Part shown: piece after piece, positions 48,101 to 59,815 of the stretch | How positions within the stretch are numbered: position 1 is the first letter of the stretch | How the letters are laid out: every line of letters starts with the position of its first letter | Source: Piper betle | Taxonomy: Eukaryota; Streptophyta; Magnoliopsida; Piperales; Piperaceae | Reading direction: 5' to 3' | DNA length: 64,000 nucleotides | NCBI GenBank assembly: GCA_033002965.1 | Contig: JAURVB010000092.1 | Span: forward strand, 93,099 to 157,098 | Translations under genes and position numbers: made by a program | The notes under the pieces: generated by a model | The model's input: the letters and a program-made list of their open reading frames with translations, nothing else | Database searches by the model: none | Told to the model about the DNA's origin: nothing

Positions 48101-48427
48101 TTATATTAAAGTTGCATGTTTTTAGTATGTAATTTTTAACATTACCAGGTTTTTGTTGCTAATCCCAATAAGCCTCCTGAGATAATATCCATATTAGCAA
48201 AAAACAGTGAGAAGTTGTTGATGCTTCTGCATAATCTTCCTCTTAGCAAAGGTGGTGAACATCATATATGGTTCTAAGCTGCAAGTCTCATGTTAAAGTG
48301 TTAACTGATGTTGTTTCTTCTGTTACTTTACGCACACACAGGTTCGGAGGATGAGCAGCTTGAGGAAGAAAAAGACTTAATCACAAAGGAAATTGAAAGA
48401 ATTTCACACCTTGCAAGCGTCTATTGA
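45136..48427 (+). CDS. MO25-like protein (CAB39/Hym1 family), 11 exons
   Basis: Exons are 45136-45255, 46128-46292, 46378-46496, 46975-47049, 47300-47393, 47471-47530, 47660-47725, 47800-47898, 48003-48047, 48149-48251 and 48342-48427. All phases fit, giving 343 aa, the usual length. Diagnostic parts are MAFFFKPARPKSAAEVVRS, YCCVAYIENHTDLLDFLVV, YILESMSFELFFKYVE, FDVASDAFSTFK, LLTRHELHVSEYL, NYVTRRQSLK, LLSEFLLEPPNV and VFVANPNKPPEI. MO25 proteins are helical-repeat scaffolds that bind and activate STE20/GCK-type kinases in the cytoplasm. All introns are GT-AG except the fifth, whose donor is GC (AAG|gctagt at 47394). A GT donor 24 bases downstream would keep frame but insert ASFLSCN. No lesion seen. 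Confidence 0.93.
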
Positions 48428-48551
48428 GAAGAGCTGTGCAGCTTATATACCAAAAATGTCATTTCCATGTACATCTTACATCTGAAAGTTATTTTTTTGC
48501 CGAGTTATAACTATACTACCCTCCAACTGTTATTGTAATTATTATATTATA

Positions 48552-48557
48552 AATAAA
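48552..48557 (+). terminator. Probable MO25 polyadenylation signal
   Basis: aataaa 125 bases after the MO25 stop codon, in the convergent spacer before the minus-strand small gene. Confidence 0.5.
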
Positions 48558-48722
48558 TGAGGCACTGCCCTATTGTGTGTGCTGGAAAATAAAAAACATT
48601 GGAATATTTAAATTACGAAAACCATCAACATTTTTTCACTCTTTTGCACCATTATAAGTTACATTCGAAGTCGGGCTTATTTTTTTTCAACGCAACTACT
48701 GGCCTATTATAGGCGCGGCTTC

Positions 48723-50643
48723 TTAGCACCATCCCACCAAAAACTGCAACTGAAGCACATTTGTCCCGAGATGCAAGCTGTATATAATCAACAGTTGATT
48801 AAGATTACACTCGTTACAGCAACTACTAGGAGAGTTGCCAAAGAAGTCAATCATCAGCGGCTCCCAGCTATGCACGATCTCCTCGACAAACTGGTAAGCT
48901 CGTCTGGTGACTCCCACGACTCGCAAAGTGCATCGTGCACCAAGCACCGATCCGCGTCCTGTGGGTAAATCTGGCAGAAAACTGCTTTCTCATTTTACTT
49001 TCCCATACACAATGATTAAATGGGGCAAATTCGCTACGGAAGGCAGTTGCCTACTCCATGGAGCTTACCTGTAGATGATCATATCAAACATTTAAATTTT
49101 CTTGAAGATTTTGCGCATTGCGCTGTGCCGACCACAGAACTCCAATGAATGCCTAGAAGCTGGGCCATTACAAAAAAACATTCTTAATAATACGTCTGTT
49201 GCTTGTAGATATAGAAGAGACGAGAGAATATGGCCATTGGCAAAATACAAACCAACTTAGGCTAATGATCACAACTCATCATACAGCAAATCAGCTTACC
49301 ATTCAACTAGTGAAGTATCCACAAAATAATATGGACATTGTGCTGGAGGTTATTTTCTTTCCTAATTAAAAAACACAATATGTAGTAAGTAAATTGCATA
49401 TAGGCTGAACATAATTCATATAGAGTGAAAGGAGATGCATTAACATCTGCTGCAGCAAACATTAGCACCAAATACACAAGGGGCAAGGTTGACTCTCCAC
49501 AAATTATGCCGGGGACATAACTTCTACCCATATCAGGCACATTAGTGCAAAAAAGGACTCTCTAAGTGTAACTTATTAGATCTAATACGACTAAATTGTC
49601 CATATTATTTAATAAATATAACATTTCAGAAATCTTGGGAACTATAAACTACTTCCATCATAGTTTGTACTCTTGGGTACAGAAAGTGTGACCTTCATAT
49701 TTAGGGATGTCCTCTTCCTTAAGACAAGCATAAAAAACAAAACGTCCCCGAATGCAACACAATACCCATTATGGAGTGTTCCAATTTTTTCATTGTGGAA
49801 TCAAATACTTAATAATATTAAAAAATAGTAGCATATAAGCAATAGTAGCATATAAAAAATAGTAAAGTTGTTTACAGAAGCTCCGATGAGTCATTCCCAA
49901 TGCTCAATACTTAACATTAGGTGTCAGCATGCCTACTAACAAAAGAATCATAAAAGGGCTAGTAAACAGAGAAAAGCCAATACTAGCATTTTGGAAGCTA
50001 AATTAACTCACCTCCAGGATCGAAGCAGCATAATTTAGGTACTGAACTGGTCATGAATGAGCTTTGGGGCTTGGACTTACCGCCCAGGAATATGCCTGCA
50101 GTAAGGGCAATTAAAAAGATATAAATAAATGAAGACACTGAAGCTAGTAAAGGATACGAGAATAACCTTAACACCGCAAAAAGAGTATGATTATTTTACT
50201 TGAGATATGTGCCTTAGAATATTTGTTCGTTTAAATGGTGCAATAGAATGAAGAAAATATTGTAATAAAAGAAAAAAAAACTTCTTTCAAAGGACTGCAA
50301 TTTAATGTACATAATGAAATCAAGCTTAATAACTGTTAACATACGCAGACAGTGACTGGAAAAATTCTTCAAACTTATTTTTGTTTAGTTCCACATTCTA
50401 CATCAACTTGGAACATAATACACCATCCCTGCAATCAAATGCTCGCTCAACACTTGGTGGTCCAGAATGAAACACAAAAATGATTGACCAGCCCCTGCAA
50501 ATACAAATAGCACATCATATGGTCACAAAATTAATTCTAAAAAAATGAACCACATTCTTCAATAAATTAGGCAAAGATGGAAACCTCTTTAATGATGGCA
50601 TATAATTTTTTGTCTTCTGAAACGTCTTTGCCACATACCACAT
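48723..50643 (-). CDS. Small protein of unknown function, 4 exons, directly after PPR gene
   Basis: I do not recognise the family. Exons in gene order are 50643-50585, 50494-50424, 50095-50012 and 48970-48723, all GT-AG with consistent phases, giving 153 aa. The protein begins MWYVAKTFQKTKNYMPSLKR and continues GWSIIFVFHSGPPSVERAF, a Ser/Cys-rich stretch (GGKSKPQSSFMTSSVP) and a compact C-terminal block (LPTGRGSVLGARCTLRVVGV, then TRRAYQFVEEIVHSWEPLMI). No signal peptide or transmembrane helix is obvious. The start ATG lies 7 bases after the PPR stop codon on the same strand, with an in-frame TAA just before it. Exon 3 contains an internal perfect donor (GGGCG|gtaagt near 50080) that would keep frame and shorten the protein by 23 residues. 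The last part of exon 4 (after FFGNSPSSCC) may be intronic, so the C-terminus is uncertain. Confidence 0.6.
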
Positions 50644-50650
50644 TTCTTAT

Positions 50651-52819
50651 CTACAAGGTTTCCCTGCCCATAGAATAACATATTCTGGCAATATTTTTCT
50701 TCCTACCATCACTCAATAGGGCATGTCTAAGATCTCGCATAGATGATATATCTAGCCCATATCCTTGTGTAGCCATGTCGACAAAAAGTAAATAAACATC
50801 TTGCAACTTACTAGTTTGAACCAAGGCCAATAAAATGCAACTATCTATTGTTAAATTTGGAGAGACACCAAATTCCATCACCTTGTTTCTGAGTGACAAT
50901 GCAGCCTTAGTCTTCAATTCCTTGCAAAGACCGAGGTTAATGGATGCATAAGTAAACAAATCTGGTATTAGTCCTTGGCTATCCATGGTCGTTAAGAGAT
51001 GCTTCGCAAGAGAATATTGTTTTTCTTTCATCAAAGCGTGCAAAAGAATATTGTATGATATTATATCTGGTACAGCTCCAAGATGTTTTAACTTGACAAA
51101 AACAAGCAAGGCTATATCAATATATTGTCCCTTGCACAGGCTGTCAAGCAACACATTATAAGTGAAAGTTGGAAGACTTAAATCGGATGTCTTTGTCATT
51201 ATTTGGGAAACCAGATTAAAGCACGACATCAGCTTCCCCACCCCACAGAAATATTGAACCAAAACTGTTAAACTGACAGCATCAAGCGCAATACCTTCAA
51301 CAGCAGAGTGGCTTAATAGCTTCCTAATTACGGTACCTTTTCCCAGTTTGCATGCTACTGACAGAATTGTATTAAATGCAATCAAGTCGGGCCAAATTCC
51401 TATAATTTTATATCTTGTAAGGAGTTCAAATGCCTCGTCTAACCTCCCTTCTCTGCATAGTCCACCAACTAGAGTGTTATAAGTCACGTTATTGGGCAAG
51501 AAACCCACAATGACCATATTTTCCACCAAACAGCATGCTTCTGGTGTCCTATTCATACAACAGAAACAACGGACGAAGATGTTGAAGGCAATGAGATCAA
51601 GGTCACAACCTTTAGTCAGAAACTTGCATCCAAGGTCATAAGCCTGTTCCGCTTGACCTAGATTTAACAAACCTCCCACTATCACAGAAAAAGTAAAGCA
51701 ATCAGGAGAGAAACTCTCCATATCCATGATCCTCATAGCATCCAATACCTCTAAAAGTCTAGCATGACAAAAAAGTCCATGAAGAATTACATTGAATTCC
51801 ATCAAGTCTGTTTGACAACCATGCTTTCTTCTTATATTGAATGCGTTCCAAACCTCATCAACTCGGCTGAACTTAAAGAGGTGCTGAAAAATAATTGTGT
51901 ACGTTACAGTACTAGGAATGCATCCTTCTATGCACATCAAACTCAATACCTTGTAAGCATCTTCGATAAAGCCTTCTTTGCTGAACCCATAAACCAAAGC
52001 TGTGTACGAAAAAACGTCCAGTTTAAATCCCTTCTTCCTCAAATAACATAAAAATGCTAAACAATGTGAGCTCTGACTGAACTTGCAAAGGTCAAAGAGG
52101 ATGAGATTGTAACTGTATGCACTTGGATAAACATTTCTATCCACCAAACAAGAAAATAAAGAACAAGCATGAAAAGTCTCACCAACAGTACAAAGCCTTT
52201 TGAACAAGAAATACAATGATTGATCAGTGGGAAGATAGCCCAACTCCACCATCAATTTTAACACCTCAATGCAGTCATGTAAACCAAGTAACTGTAATGA
52301 CTTCTTGAAGAGTTTGTTTGTAAGCATAAATGACGGCACAGAACCATTACTGCACATGTCTTTGATTACAAAATACGCATCCTCAATTTCCCCACACTTA
52401 AGCAATCCATTAACAAGCGTATTGAAGGTCAGTGCAGTCGGATGTGGCCCAAATCTCATCATTTCAACATACAGCTTGATCGCTTCTGCAGTTACAACTC
52501 GCTCGGATTTTAAGTAGTAATACAACAATCCATTGTAGTCATATAAAGTGGGTTTGCCACTGAAGCACGACATACACTTTAGGCTGTCCAACGCTTCTCT
52601 AAATAAACCATTGAGTGCGAACTGGTGCATCCTCAACCGAACAGAAGAGTAGGTGAAAGATCCAACACCACAAGTTCGATCACCTTCCAAATTTGCATGG
52701 TCAATCTCGTCAACAAGTTCGAAATTTTGAGCCATGTAGGAAGCAGAATGTTGGAATAAATAACGAAGGGAATTTTCTTTTGAGCTACTTCTGGCAAAGC
52801 TACAAGTAAAGGATAACAT
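50651..52819 (-). CDS. P-class pentatricopeptide repeat protein, intronless, 722 aa
   Basis: An uninterrupted 722-codon frame with classic 35-residue PPR motifs from about residue 95 to 690. Examples are VTYNTLVGGLCREGRLDEAF, DVFSYTALVYGFSKEGFIED, TFTYNVLLDSLCKGQYIDIA and ISYNILLHALMKEKQYSLAK. No E, DYW or SMR domain is visible, so it belongs to the P class. Such proteins bind specific RNAs in mitochondria or chloroplasts and act in RNA stability, splicing or translation. The N-terminus (MLSFTCSFARSSSKENSLRY) is rich in Ser and Arg and poor in acidic residues, consistent with an organelle transit peptide. The start is the first ATG of the frame. It resembles the protein annotated in Arabidopsis as At1g16830, from memory. 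A small gene begins 7 bases downstream. Confidence 0.93.
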   Translation of the reverse strand: MLSFTCSFARSSSKENSLRYLFQHSASYMAQNFELVDEIDHANLEGDRTCGVGSFTYSSVRLRMHQFALNGLFREALDSLKCMSCFSGKPTLYDYNGLLYYYLKSERVVTAEAIKLYVEMMRFGPHPTALTFNTLVNGLLKCGEIEDAYFVIKDMCSNGSVPSFMLTNKLFKKSLQLLGLHDCIEVLKLMVELGYLPTDQSLYFLFKRLCTVGETFHACSLFSCLVDRNVYPSAYSYNLILFDLCKFSQSSHCLAFLCYLRKKGFKLDVFSYTALVYGFSKEGFIEDAYKVLSLMCIEGCIPSTVTYTIIFQHLFKFSRVDEVWNAFNIRRKHGCQTDLMEFNVILHGLFCHARLLEVLDAMRIMDMESFSPDCFTFSVIVGGLLNLGQAEQAYDLGCKFLTKGCDLDLIAFNIFVRCFCCMNRTPEACCLVENMVIVGFLPNNVTYNTLVGGLCREGRLDEAFELLTRYKIIGIWPDLIAFNTILSVACKLGKGTVIRKLLSHSAVEGIALDAVSLTVLVQYFCGVGKLMSCFNLVSQIMTKTSDLSLPTFTYNVLLDSLCKGQYIDIALLVFVKLKHLGAVPDIISYNILLHALMKEKQYSLAKHLLTTMDSQGLIPDLFTYASINLGLCKELKTKAALSLRNKVMEFGVSPNLTIDSCILLALVQTSKLQDVYLLFVDMATQGYGLDISSMRDLRHALLSDGRKKNIARICYSMGRETL

Positions 52820-53984
52820 GAAGAGACGTGCATCTAGTTCGCGCCAGTAAATTCGACATCTTAATGTACCCGATTTCGCTTTTTAAGCAAGATGAGCAGC
52901 TCAAGATACCCAAGAAGCAAACGATCGGCTTCTTTCTGACACAACTCCTCCATTAAAAATTCCTTCATTGTGAAACACCGTTCAAACTGTCAAAATAAAT
53001 ACTTCCTTGATCCTTCTATAAGGAAAGCAATTAAAAATTTGCAAAAAATTTATGAAGATTCCTCTGTAACTCAAAGGTTGGAGAGAAGCTTGTTGTTGTT
53101 ATGAGATTAATCGAAGCAAAAAAGGAGTCAAAATCTCACCGTTTCCCGGCTTCCCGGCTTCCTATTTTTTGCCGCCGCAGCCGCCGCTGGTAGTGGTGCT
53201 GCTCGCCGGAGACTGGTGGGAGGGAAGTGTTGATTTTGGCTTCTACTGTGGTGGTGGTGGTGCGTCGGCGACGGCGGAGTTGGGACGAGGGAGGTGAGGG
53301 GTTTAAGGCTTGTGTTATGTGGGTTTATGCAGTAGGCCCCCCTTGTGATGCTGAGTTTTTTTAATTAGGGCTGAAATTTGTGTTTCAAAAAATTTATATA
53401 TTGCGTATAAAAACAAAAAAACTCGAAGTGAACATTTTATCAATTCTATCAAATTAATTTTATTAATTTTATATATTGTGACGATTGTATCCTTGGACAT
53501 CAAAATATAAGATATTTTTTTCATAAGGGTGTCAAATTCATACCTTGCTAGATGTCCACATCATTGTTAGTCTCTTCATAAAGAATTGGGGTTCTGCCGC
53601 ATCTACCTCACCTCTTTCATTTTGATGGGTGTTTTTCCGGTGAGAACAACCTTATGTTTAGGGTTGTTAATTGAGTGAGTCAGCTCGTGAGTATTTAGTA
53701 TTTGGCACGGCTTGACTCGACTCGACTCGAAACTCGACATTTAAATGCTCAATTCGAACTTCGACTCATTATGAGTCGAATTTGAGAACAAGGTCGTTTT
53801 GACTCGACTCGATTCAGTTGTAACTCGAACTCAACTTCATAGTTTGACTCGATAAAATAATATAATAATATAGTCTTTATATATATTATATATATATATA
53901 TATAATATAATAACAAATAAACATATAGTTGAGATGGTAAATATTCACCTTGGTGACTTTAGAATCGTGCTCGAATACATAAAA
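52820..53984. other. PPR upstream region and repeat fragment
   Basis: Contains the PPR promoter and 5' UTR, with a GC-rich patch at 53155-53300. The 53690-53860 part has repeated gactcgactcgactcgaa / ctcgaactcaac words similar to the arms of the GC-cored repeats. An AT tract lies at 53880-53910. Confidence 0.45.
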
Positions 53985-54370
53985 GATATTCGAGTCTTAC
54001 TTATATTGGCCGCCATTCCTTCATCGGAGGAAATTGAATGTGTTATTAGAAGAATGAATCAGTGGACTGGAAAGTGCCCGGGTCGGATGGATTCATGGCT
54101 GAATTTTTCACTCCGCTTGGCCTATGGTAAATGATGAGTTACTCTCGGCAATCCGACGCTTCATTACTACTCCTCGTATATTGACCCAATGGAACCACGC
54201 CATTCTTCTTCCTATCCCTAAAGTCAAAGCACCTCAAAATGTTTCACACTTCATTCAGACCTATTAGTTTGTGGAACACTGTTTACAAAGTGACTTCGAA
54301 ACTTCTCTCAAATAGGTTGAAATTGGTCCTTGGGAAATACATCCCCACGGGAACCAAATAAAAAGCCTTC
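53985..54370 (+). mobile_element. LINE reverse transcriptase fragment
   Basis: Pieces of a plant L1-type ORF2 reverse transcriptase on the plus strand in several frames. The N-terminal part is IPSSEEIECVIRRMN. Then come PGSDGFMAEFF (family motif PGPDGF-x-A-x-FF), LLPIPKVKAPQN, and NTVYKVTSKLLSNRLKLVLG (the N-x-x-YK...SK-x-L-x-x-RL motif). Stops and frameshifts make it non-functional. The catalytic FADD-type motif is not visible. Confidence 0.75.
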
Positions 54371-54549
54371 ATTCCACGGAGAAGTAGTGGTGATAATATT
54401 GTTCACCGTTTGGTGCTTGTTTGACCTGTTGTGTCTATATGCCCATGCCCGTATCTGCAACCCGGCCAGCCCAGTTTCAACCCAATGGTTTAACTTAGAC
54501 CGAGTTAATTCAGTCTAGTTGACTCAGTCGCCTCATTTTACCTGTTTTA

Positions 54550-55250
54550 TAATTATTTTTTAGTAATTTGAGACTCTTGTACATTAGTTTAAATATATAT
54601 TTATATTATTTGACATATTTTAATATTACAAGAATTTTATTTATTTATTCATTATTGATTTATTTCTTGTTGTTTATGTATTTGTTGTGTATGATGGAAG
54701 ATTATTACTATTGTTGATGATTTATTTTCTTGGTACTATTATTTTATTTTTATTTATCTTATTTAATTTAATTAATTAAGCAATTATTATTTATTTACTT
54801 GCACACATGTTATTATTTATTCGTATTTATTTGTATATTTATATGTTTGATATTTATATTATTATTATTTATTATTAATTGATATTAACTATTTATTTAT
54901 TAAAGTATTTGTTTATTTATTTATTTACACACTCATGTGTGTGTGAATATTTACTAGCATGTAGTTGTATATTATTAAAAATAGTGTTTTATTTATTTTT
55001 ATATATTATTATTATTCATCTATATATTCATAATTTTATTTATTTATAATTTATAATTTATAATTTATTTATTTATTTATTTATTTTCATGAGCGTTTAA
55101 TTTGCTATTTACTAATTTTTTTATGTTTACTTAAGTACCTATTATTTTATTTATTTTGCTTGTTTTATCAGTTTATTTATTTAATGCATGTGTGTCTCTC
55201 ATTTTGTGTGCCACGCATTATTCATTTATTTCCTTTGCATTGTCTTTTGT
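54550..55250. repeat. AT-rich TTTA/ATTT low-complexity tract
   Basis: About 700 bases dominated by tttattta and attatt words, with a few tgtgtg patches. It lies between the two LINE pieces. Confidence 0.85.
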
Positions 55251-56916
55251 TTGAGTTGATATTGTTCTTGATGTGATCATACACTATGACTATACATCAT
55301 ATAAAGTTGTTAATTTTTTGCTTAGAAGTGGATTTTGATGTAAATTATGAAGTCTGAGCTCGTTGTAGGTATGCCGATATGCTTGACGTTTGGACCATAA
55401 GTTCATTAAGACTCTTCTCAGTTTTATCACTCTACTTTATAGTGGATTTAATTTTCAGATCCTATGTCGTGTTAAGTGATTGTTTTATCGGACCCCGCTT
55501 AACATGGGCTATCTAGATATTTTTTCTGTGATTGATAACCCTCGACAATGAGATCCCTCATGTCGTTTTCAAACTCAGCTCTACCTCATATTACCTTAAA
55601 GTTGGCTTATATAATTCTCTTTTAAGCCCTATATATAGTTTTTATCGTATTTTAGTGAGCCGAAAGTCGGTAGACTTACCTTGCATATACTGTGAACGGG
55701 CTCATAAACAGGTCGCAATGGGCTTTGGATTAATGAGAGGGATGTTCTATTCCTAAGGGATTCTGACATATCTATGTTTTGAGCTTCCTCACACCCAATA
55801 AGGCATGGAGTAGATAAGTATTATTATGTACAACACATGTTTAGACTTGTTATATCAAAGGATACTAAAGGTAATTGTCTGAAAGTACTTGGTATTAATG
55901 CTCTGGCCAGGATTTATATTGAGGTTTAGAGAGAGCTTAAGATATGCATTTTTTAAAGAGTATGACAAGTTATGCCGAGAGAGACATTTGTTGATGGCAC
56001 AACACCAATTCAGTTTGAAATGCTATCTAATCTTCAGCTTGATGACTCCTTAGTAAATGTCTCCTCAATAAATGCCCTTTGATTGTTCCCATGAAGTTAT
56101 ATATTGGTTTTATTTCCTTGTGGAAGTCAATTTCCACATGATAGTTTGTATTAATTATTTTTAGGGCCAATAACATTCGTTGCTAGTGATTTTCCTATTA
56201 TATATTTACGTCTTGTGTTCCTGTGTGTTGGGTCAACATAGTGGAAGGAAAGATAGTTGCTACACACACTTGTGCTTAGCGCACCATTATTTTTTTCGTT
56301 CTTTTGTTTGTGTTCTATGCATGTTCACATATATTTATTCTATATTTTGTGATGTATGCTTTAACCATCTTATGTATCATCAGATTAAACATGATATCGC
56401 TCTCTAGATGAGACCTCAAATTTCAGCTTCAGTAATTACTTTAATGTATTCATCCTCTTATTTTAACTATTTATATTTTGGCTGCTATTACTTGTTGAGT
56501 GTTCACATAGTGTCATTGGACGTAGCCTCTTATTAAGTTGTTATGCGCATCCATTCTTCCTTTTTTAATGAGTGTTGATTGCACATTTAATAGTGTCTTC
56601 TTTTTTGAGGCCCCAAAAAGGTTGTTTTGGTATGTTTATCATTCAAATCTTACAGACTAATCGATTTAAATATAACTCGACTTGATTGTAACAATTCTGA
56701 TCTGGTCATTGTGAGCGTCGACTTTACTTGATGGTGGTCACTATTGAAGTCTTGCTTGCCACTTGCATATGACCTTTTTGTTCTTGCTGCTTGTGCGTGG
56801 CCTTTCACTTGCCGCCTGCGTGCGGCCCTTTGAGTCGGCTGCCTGCGTGAAACTATTTTCCTTCTAGTATCATTGCATACACCCTTTTCATAGGCCACAA
56901 GTGCGGCACACACCTT
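55251..56916. other. Unassigned stretch between LINE pieces
   Basis: No recognisable protein or repeat family. A minus-strand frame at 56650-56940 (Lys/Arg-rich) overlaps the edge of the downstream LINE piece and is not supported. This may be a nested, unidentified insertion or the eroded centre of the LINE. Confidence 0.4.
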
Positions 56917-58357
56917 TTGAAACTGCTTAGTGCTTGGCATCTTAATGAGGCCTTCTTAACTAAGCTTGCTTGGCGGATTCTTTCCCGCTCTATGTCTGTG
57001 TTGGCAAAGGTTTTTGATGCTACGTATAATAAAGGTAGAGGTTGGTGGTCTCCTTCGGTTTTGAGTAATGGCCAATCTGAAGGCTGGAGGGATGTCAAGG
57101 TTGGTTTGAAAAATCTCAGTGGTCAAATAAATTGGGTTGTGGGAAATGGGCAATTGATTAAATTGGGCCTTGATCCTTGGGTGTCTAACTCCTCTAGCAT
57201 GCCGATCCTGAAAGTGAATTTTCATCATCTAGCCTCAGCCCCTATTTCTACTTTGTGTGATGAAGAAGGCCATTGGAATGCAAATTTAATCAACTTAGTT
57301 TTTGAACAACCTGATGCTCAACGAATATTGGCCTCGCTCCCACTTAATCAAGATCTCCTTGATAGATGTGTATGGAAAGGTGCATCAAATGGGCAATTCT
57401 CTCTTAACATGTTCTATCAACATAAATTTGAGAATAATGGGAATGTGTTATCCACTCGATGGTGGGCAGATTGGTGGAAACAGAAACTCCCCCACGACTT
57501 CTGCATTTGGGTTGGCGTATTGCTCAACAGGCTATACCAACTGGTGATGAATTTGTTCGACAACAAATTGTTGGCGATGTTTGTTGTTATCTTTGTCACT
57601 CTGGGCCCGAATCTGCCATGCATTTATTTTTGTATTGTCCTGTGGCTCGAGCAGTTTGATTTTCTATTGCAGGTGTACGATCTTCCTGTTGTCACCCTTC
57701 ATCCATGCAAGAGTTTATTAGAAGTGTCTTTCATCGGGTTAAGTTAGATAAAGGTCGTGTTGCACATTTCATATTGTGGATGCTCATCATTTTTTATGTC
57801 ATTTGGTACTTGCGAAACAAAGTGAGACTTAACGGAGAAGCTTTTCATAGTGGTGGGCTCATTTCAAGATTATACCTTCACTATGATGTTGTCTTACGAA
57901 AGAATTTTGGGGAACTTTCTCATTTTCCTCCTCAATCTAATCTTTTGGGTGTCTTGATCGTTTATCTCGAGTTTCCAGTGGTTTTATGAGCTCTTGTGTT
58001 GACGGTAGCTATTGTGAAAAAGATCATTCGGATGCTTTGGGTGCTGTTTTTTATCTTCATGTTATTTTCCTATATGTGTTGATTTTGGTACAAGGTGTGG
58101 CTTCAGAACTAGAACTTGAAGCCATAATCGATGCTGCTTCAATCGCCGTTAATAGTAAATGGTTACCTCTTACTATTTATGGTGACTGGAATATGATTGT
58201 GGAGGGTGTTCATGGGCTTCCATCTTATGCTCATACGCCTCTTTTGGGAATAATTGATAGATTATTTCTGGTTTGTAAAAAATATAATATAATGTTGGTT
58301 TGGTGTTCTAGGAAGTCTAAGTGTATGGCTCATAGAATAGCTAATTTTGTATGTTAG
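56917..58357 (+). mobile_element. LINE ORF2 3' part: zf-RVT and RNase H-like remnants
   Basis: Segments in two or more frames. First LNEAFLTKLAWRILS, the stretch that follows reverse transcriptase in plant LINEs; then KGRGWWSPSVL and VVGNGQLIKLGLDPWV. Next is a zinc-binding zf-RVT domain: LLHLGWRIAQQAIPTGDEFV and CYLCHSGPESAMHLFLYCP at 57500-57650. Then an RNase H-like domain at about 57990-58345: DGSYCEKDHSDALGAVF, LELEAIIDAASIAV and SRKSKCMAHRIANF. Frameshifts near 57430 and 57660-57990 disable it. The domain order is that of plant L1 LINEs carrying RNase H. Confidence 0.8.
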
Positions 58358-59815
58358 ATGGTTCACATCGGATGCTCTTTTGTAAACTTGACGCCATGTT
58401 ATATTAATCTATCATGTTTATTGCTCTGTAAAAAGAAATTAATTTTATTAAATAAAAGTCACAGCTTTTATTATAAACAAATGAAAAATAGTATCAAATA
58501 ACAAATGATAAAAATTATATTGTATATATGTTGTAGTGTGAATTTTTTTTTGCATACATTTTGTATATAATAATTTTTTTGTAGTATGAATTGATTAAAT
58601 GACACTTGCAAATGTTAAGCTCAAATATTACAAACCCACCCCTACTCAACTCTAATGCTCTTTTTTGTGTGGTTTATAAGCTATCTTCCCTATCCCTCCC
58701 CTAACCGCACTCTTTGTACCTTCTTCCTTCTTCTTCTTAGCCCACATTGTGATTGAAATTGAGATTAGTTGGTCAGTATTATATAAGATGAGTTATAAGT
58801 TTAATCATTTTGAGATTTATCCAAAGCCTATAACATATAATATAAGAGTTAGATCATATCTCCACTCATCGCCTTCGAGAGGTAGCGATCTAAGAGAGGG
58901 TTATATATGAAAGGGTTACTCGGGGCATTGGAAAAAACCCATAAGACTAGAGTGAAAGCTATAAAGTGGGCACCGGGAACGGTGAGGCAAAACATAGTTG
59001 ATTGTTACAATCCCATCCCACGGTATAGGATATGGGGTTGTAGTGTTTTTGGTTTTAGTTTCATGTGAAATTAAAATTGGTTAGTGAGTGATATATGAAA
59101 TAAGTTGTAAGTCTCTTAAAATGACTAATCATTTTAAGATGTACTTAAGGCCAATAACAAGTTTTATATATGTCAAATACAATACTTCTTCTACAATGCT
59201 TATTCAAGCGATTTGTTGCATGAAGTGATTGGTGTTGAAGGATCTTTGTAATGTAAATAGTTGTCTCTTACATTTCAATCCAATGAAGTTCAAAGATTTA
59301 ACGGGTTCTTATGTGGGTGCGTACGCACTTGTTCTTTTTATGTTTAGCACTTTCAGCAGTAAATTGCACCCCAGAAGTGCAAGAAAATTGACAAAGTTTC
59401 TCGTGTTCTTTTATCTTGAAGAATCAACTATTATTTAGAGAGGTTCCTGTAACAAGGCTTGGCATGGGTACCTGAAATGCCCGGGACAAGGGTTTTCTTC
59501 ATTTACAGATTCTGTACGTTTGCCTCATTATTCATACTGTGATATACAAATGTGCACATAGAATGCGTTAATCTAGAACCATGAATAATGAAAGTTCAAT
59601 AAACTTTGATTTGATATGGCCTTCCTTCTATTAATTCATCAGACCTGTTGAAGACGTGAATCATGCAAACTTGTAACACACAAACATAGCAGTTTATTCA
59701 AGTTACTGTCAGACTGACAGAATAGCATCTTTAACTCAAGCATGTACAGATTTACACACATGTTCAAAGAGAACACTATTGATTGATTAATAACAATGGT
59801 ATTGTAAAACCATTT
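58358..59815. other. Intergenic with a weak direct repeat
   Basis: Stretches at about 58770-58850 and 59080-59165 share ttggt-agt, gagttataag / aagttgtaag, aatcattttgaga / aatcattttaaga and a-gcc-ataaca words, and could be the ends of a small old LTR-like element. The last part is the 3' UTR side of the LIFEGUARD-like gene. No gene supported. Confidence 0.35.
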
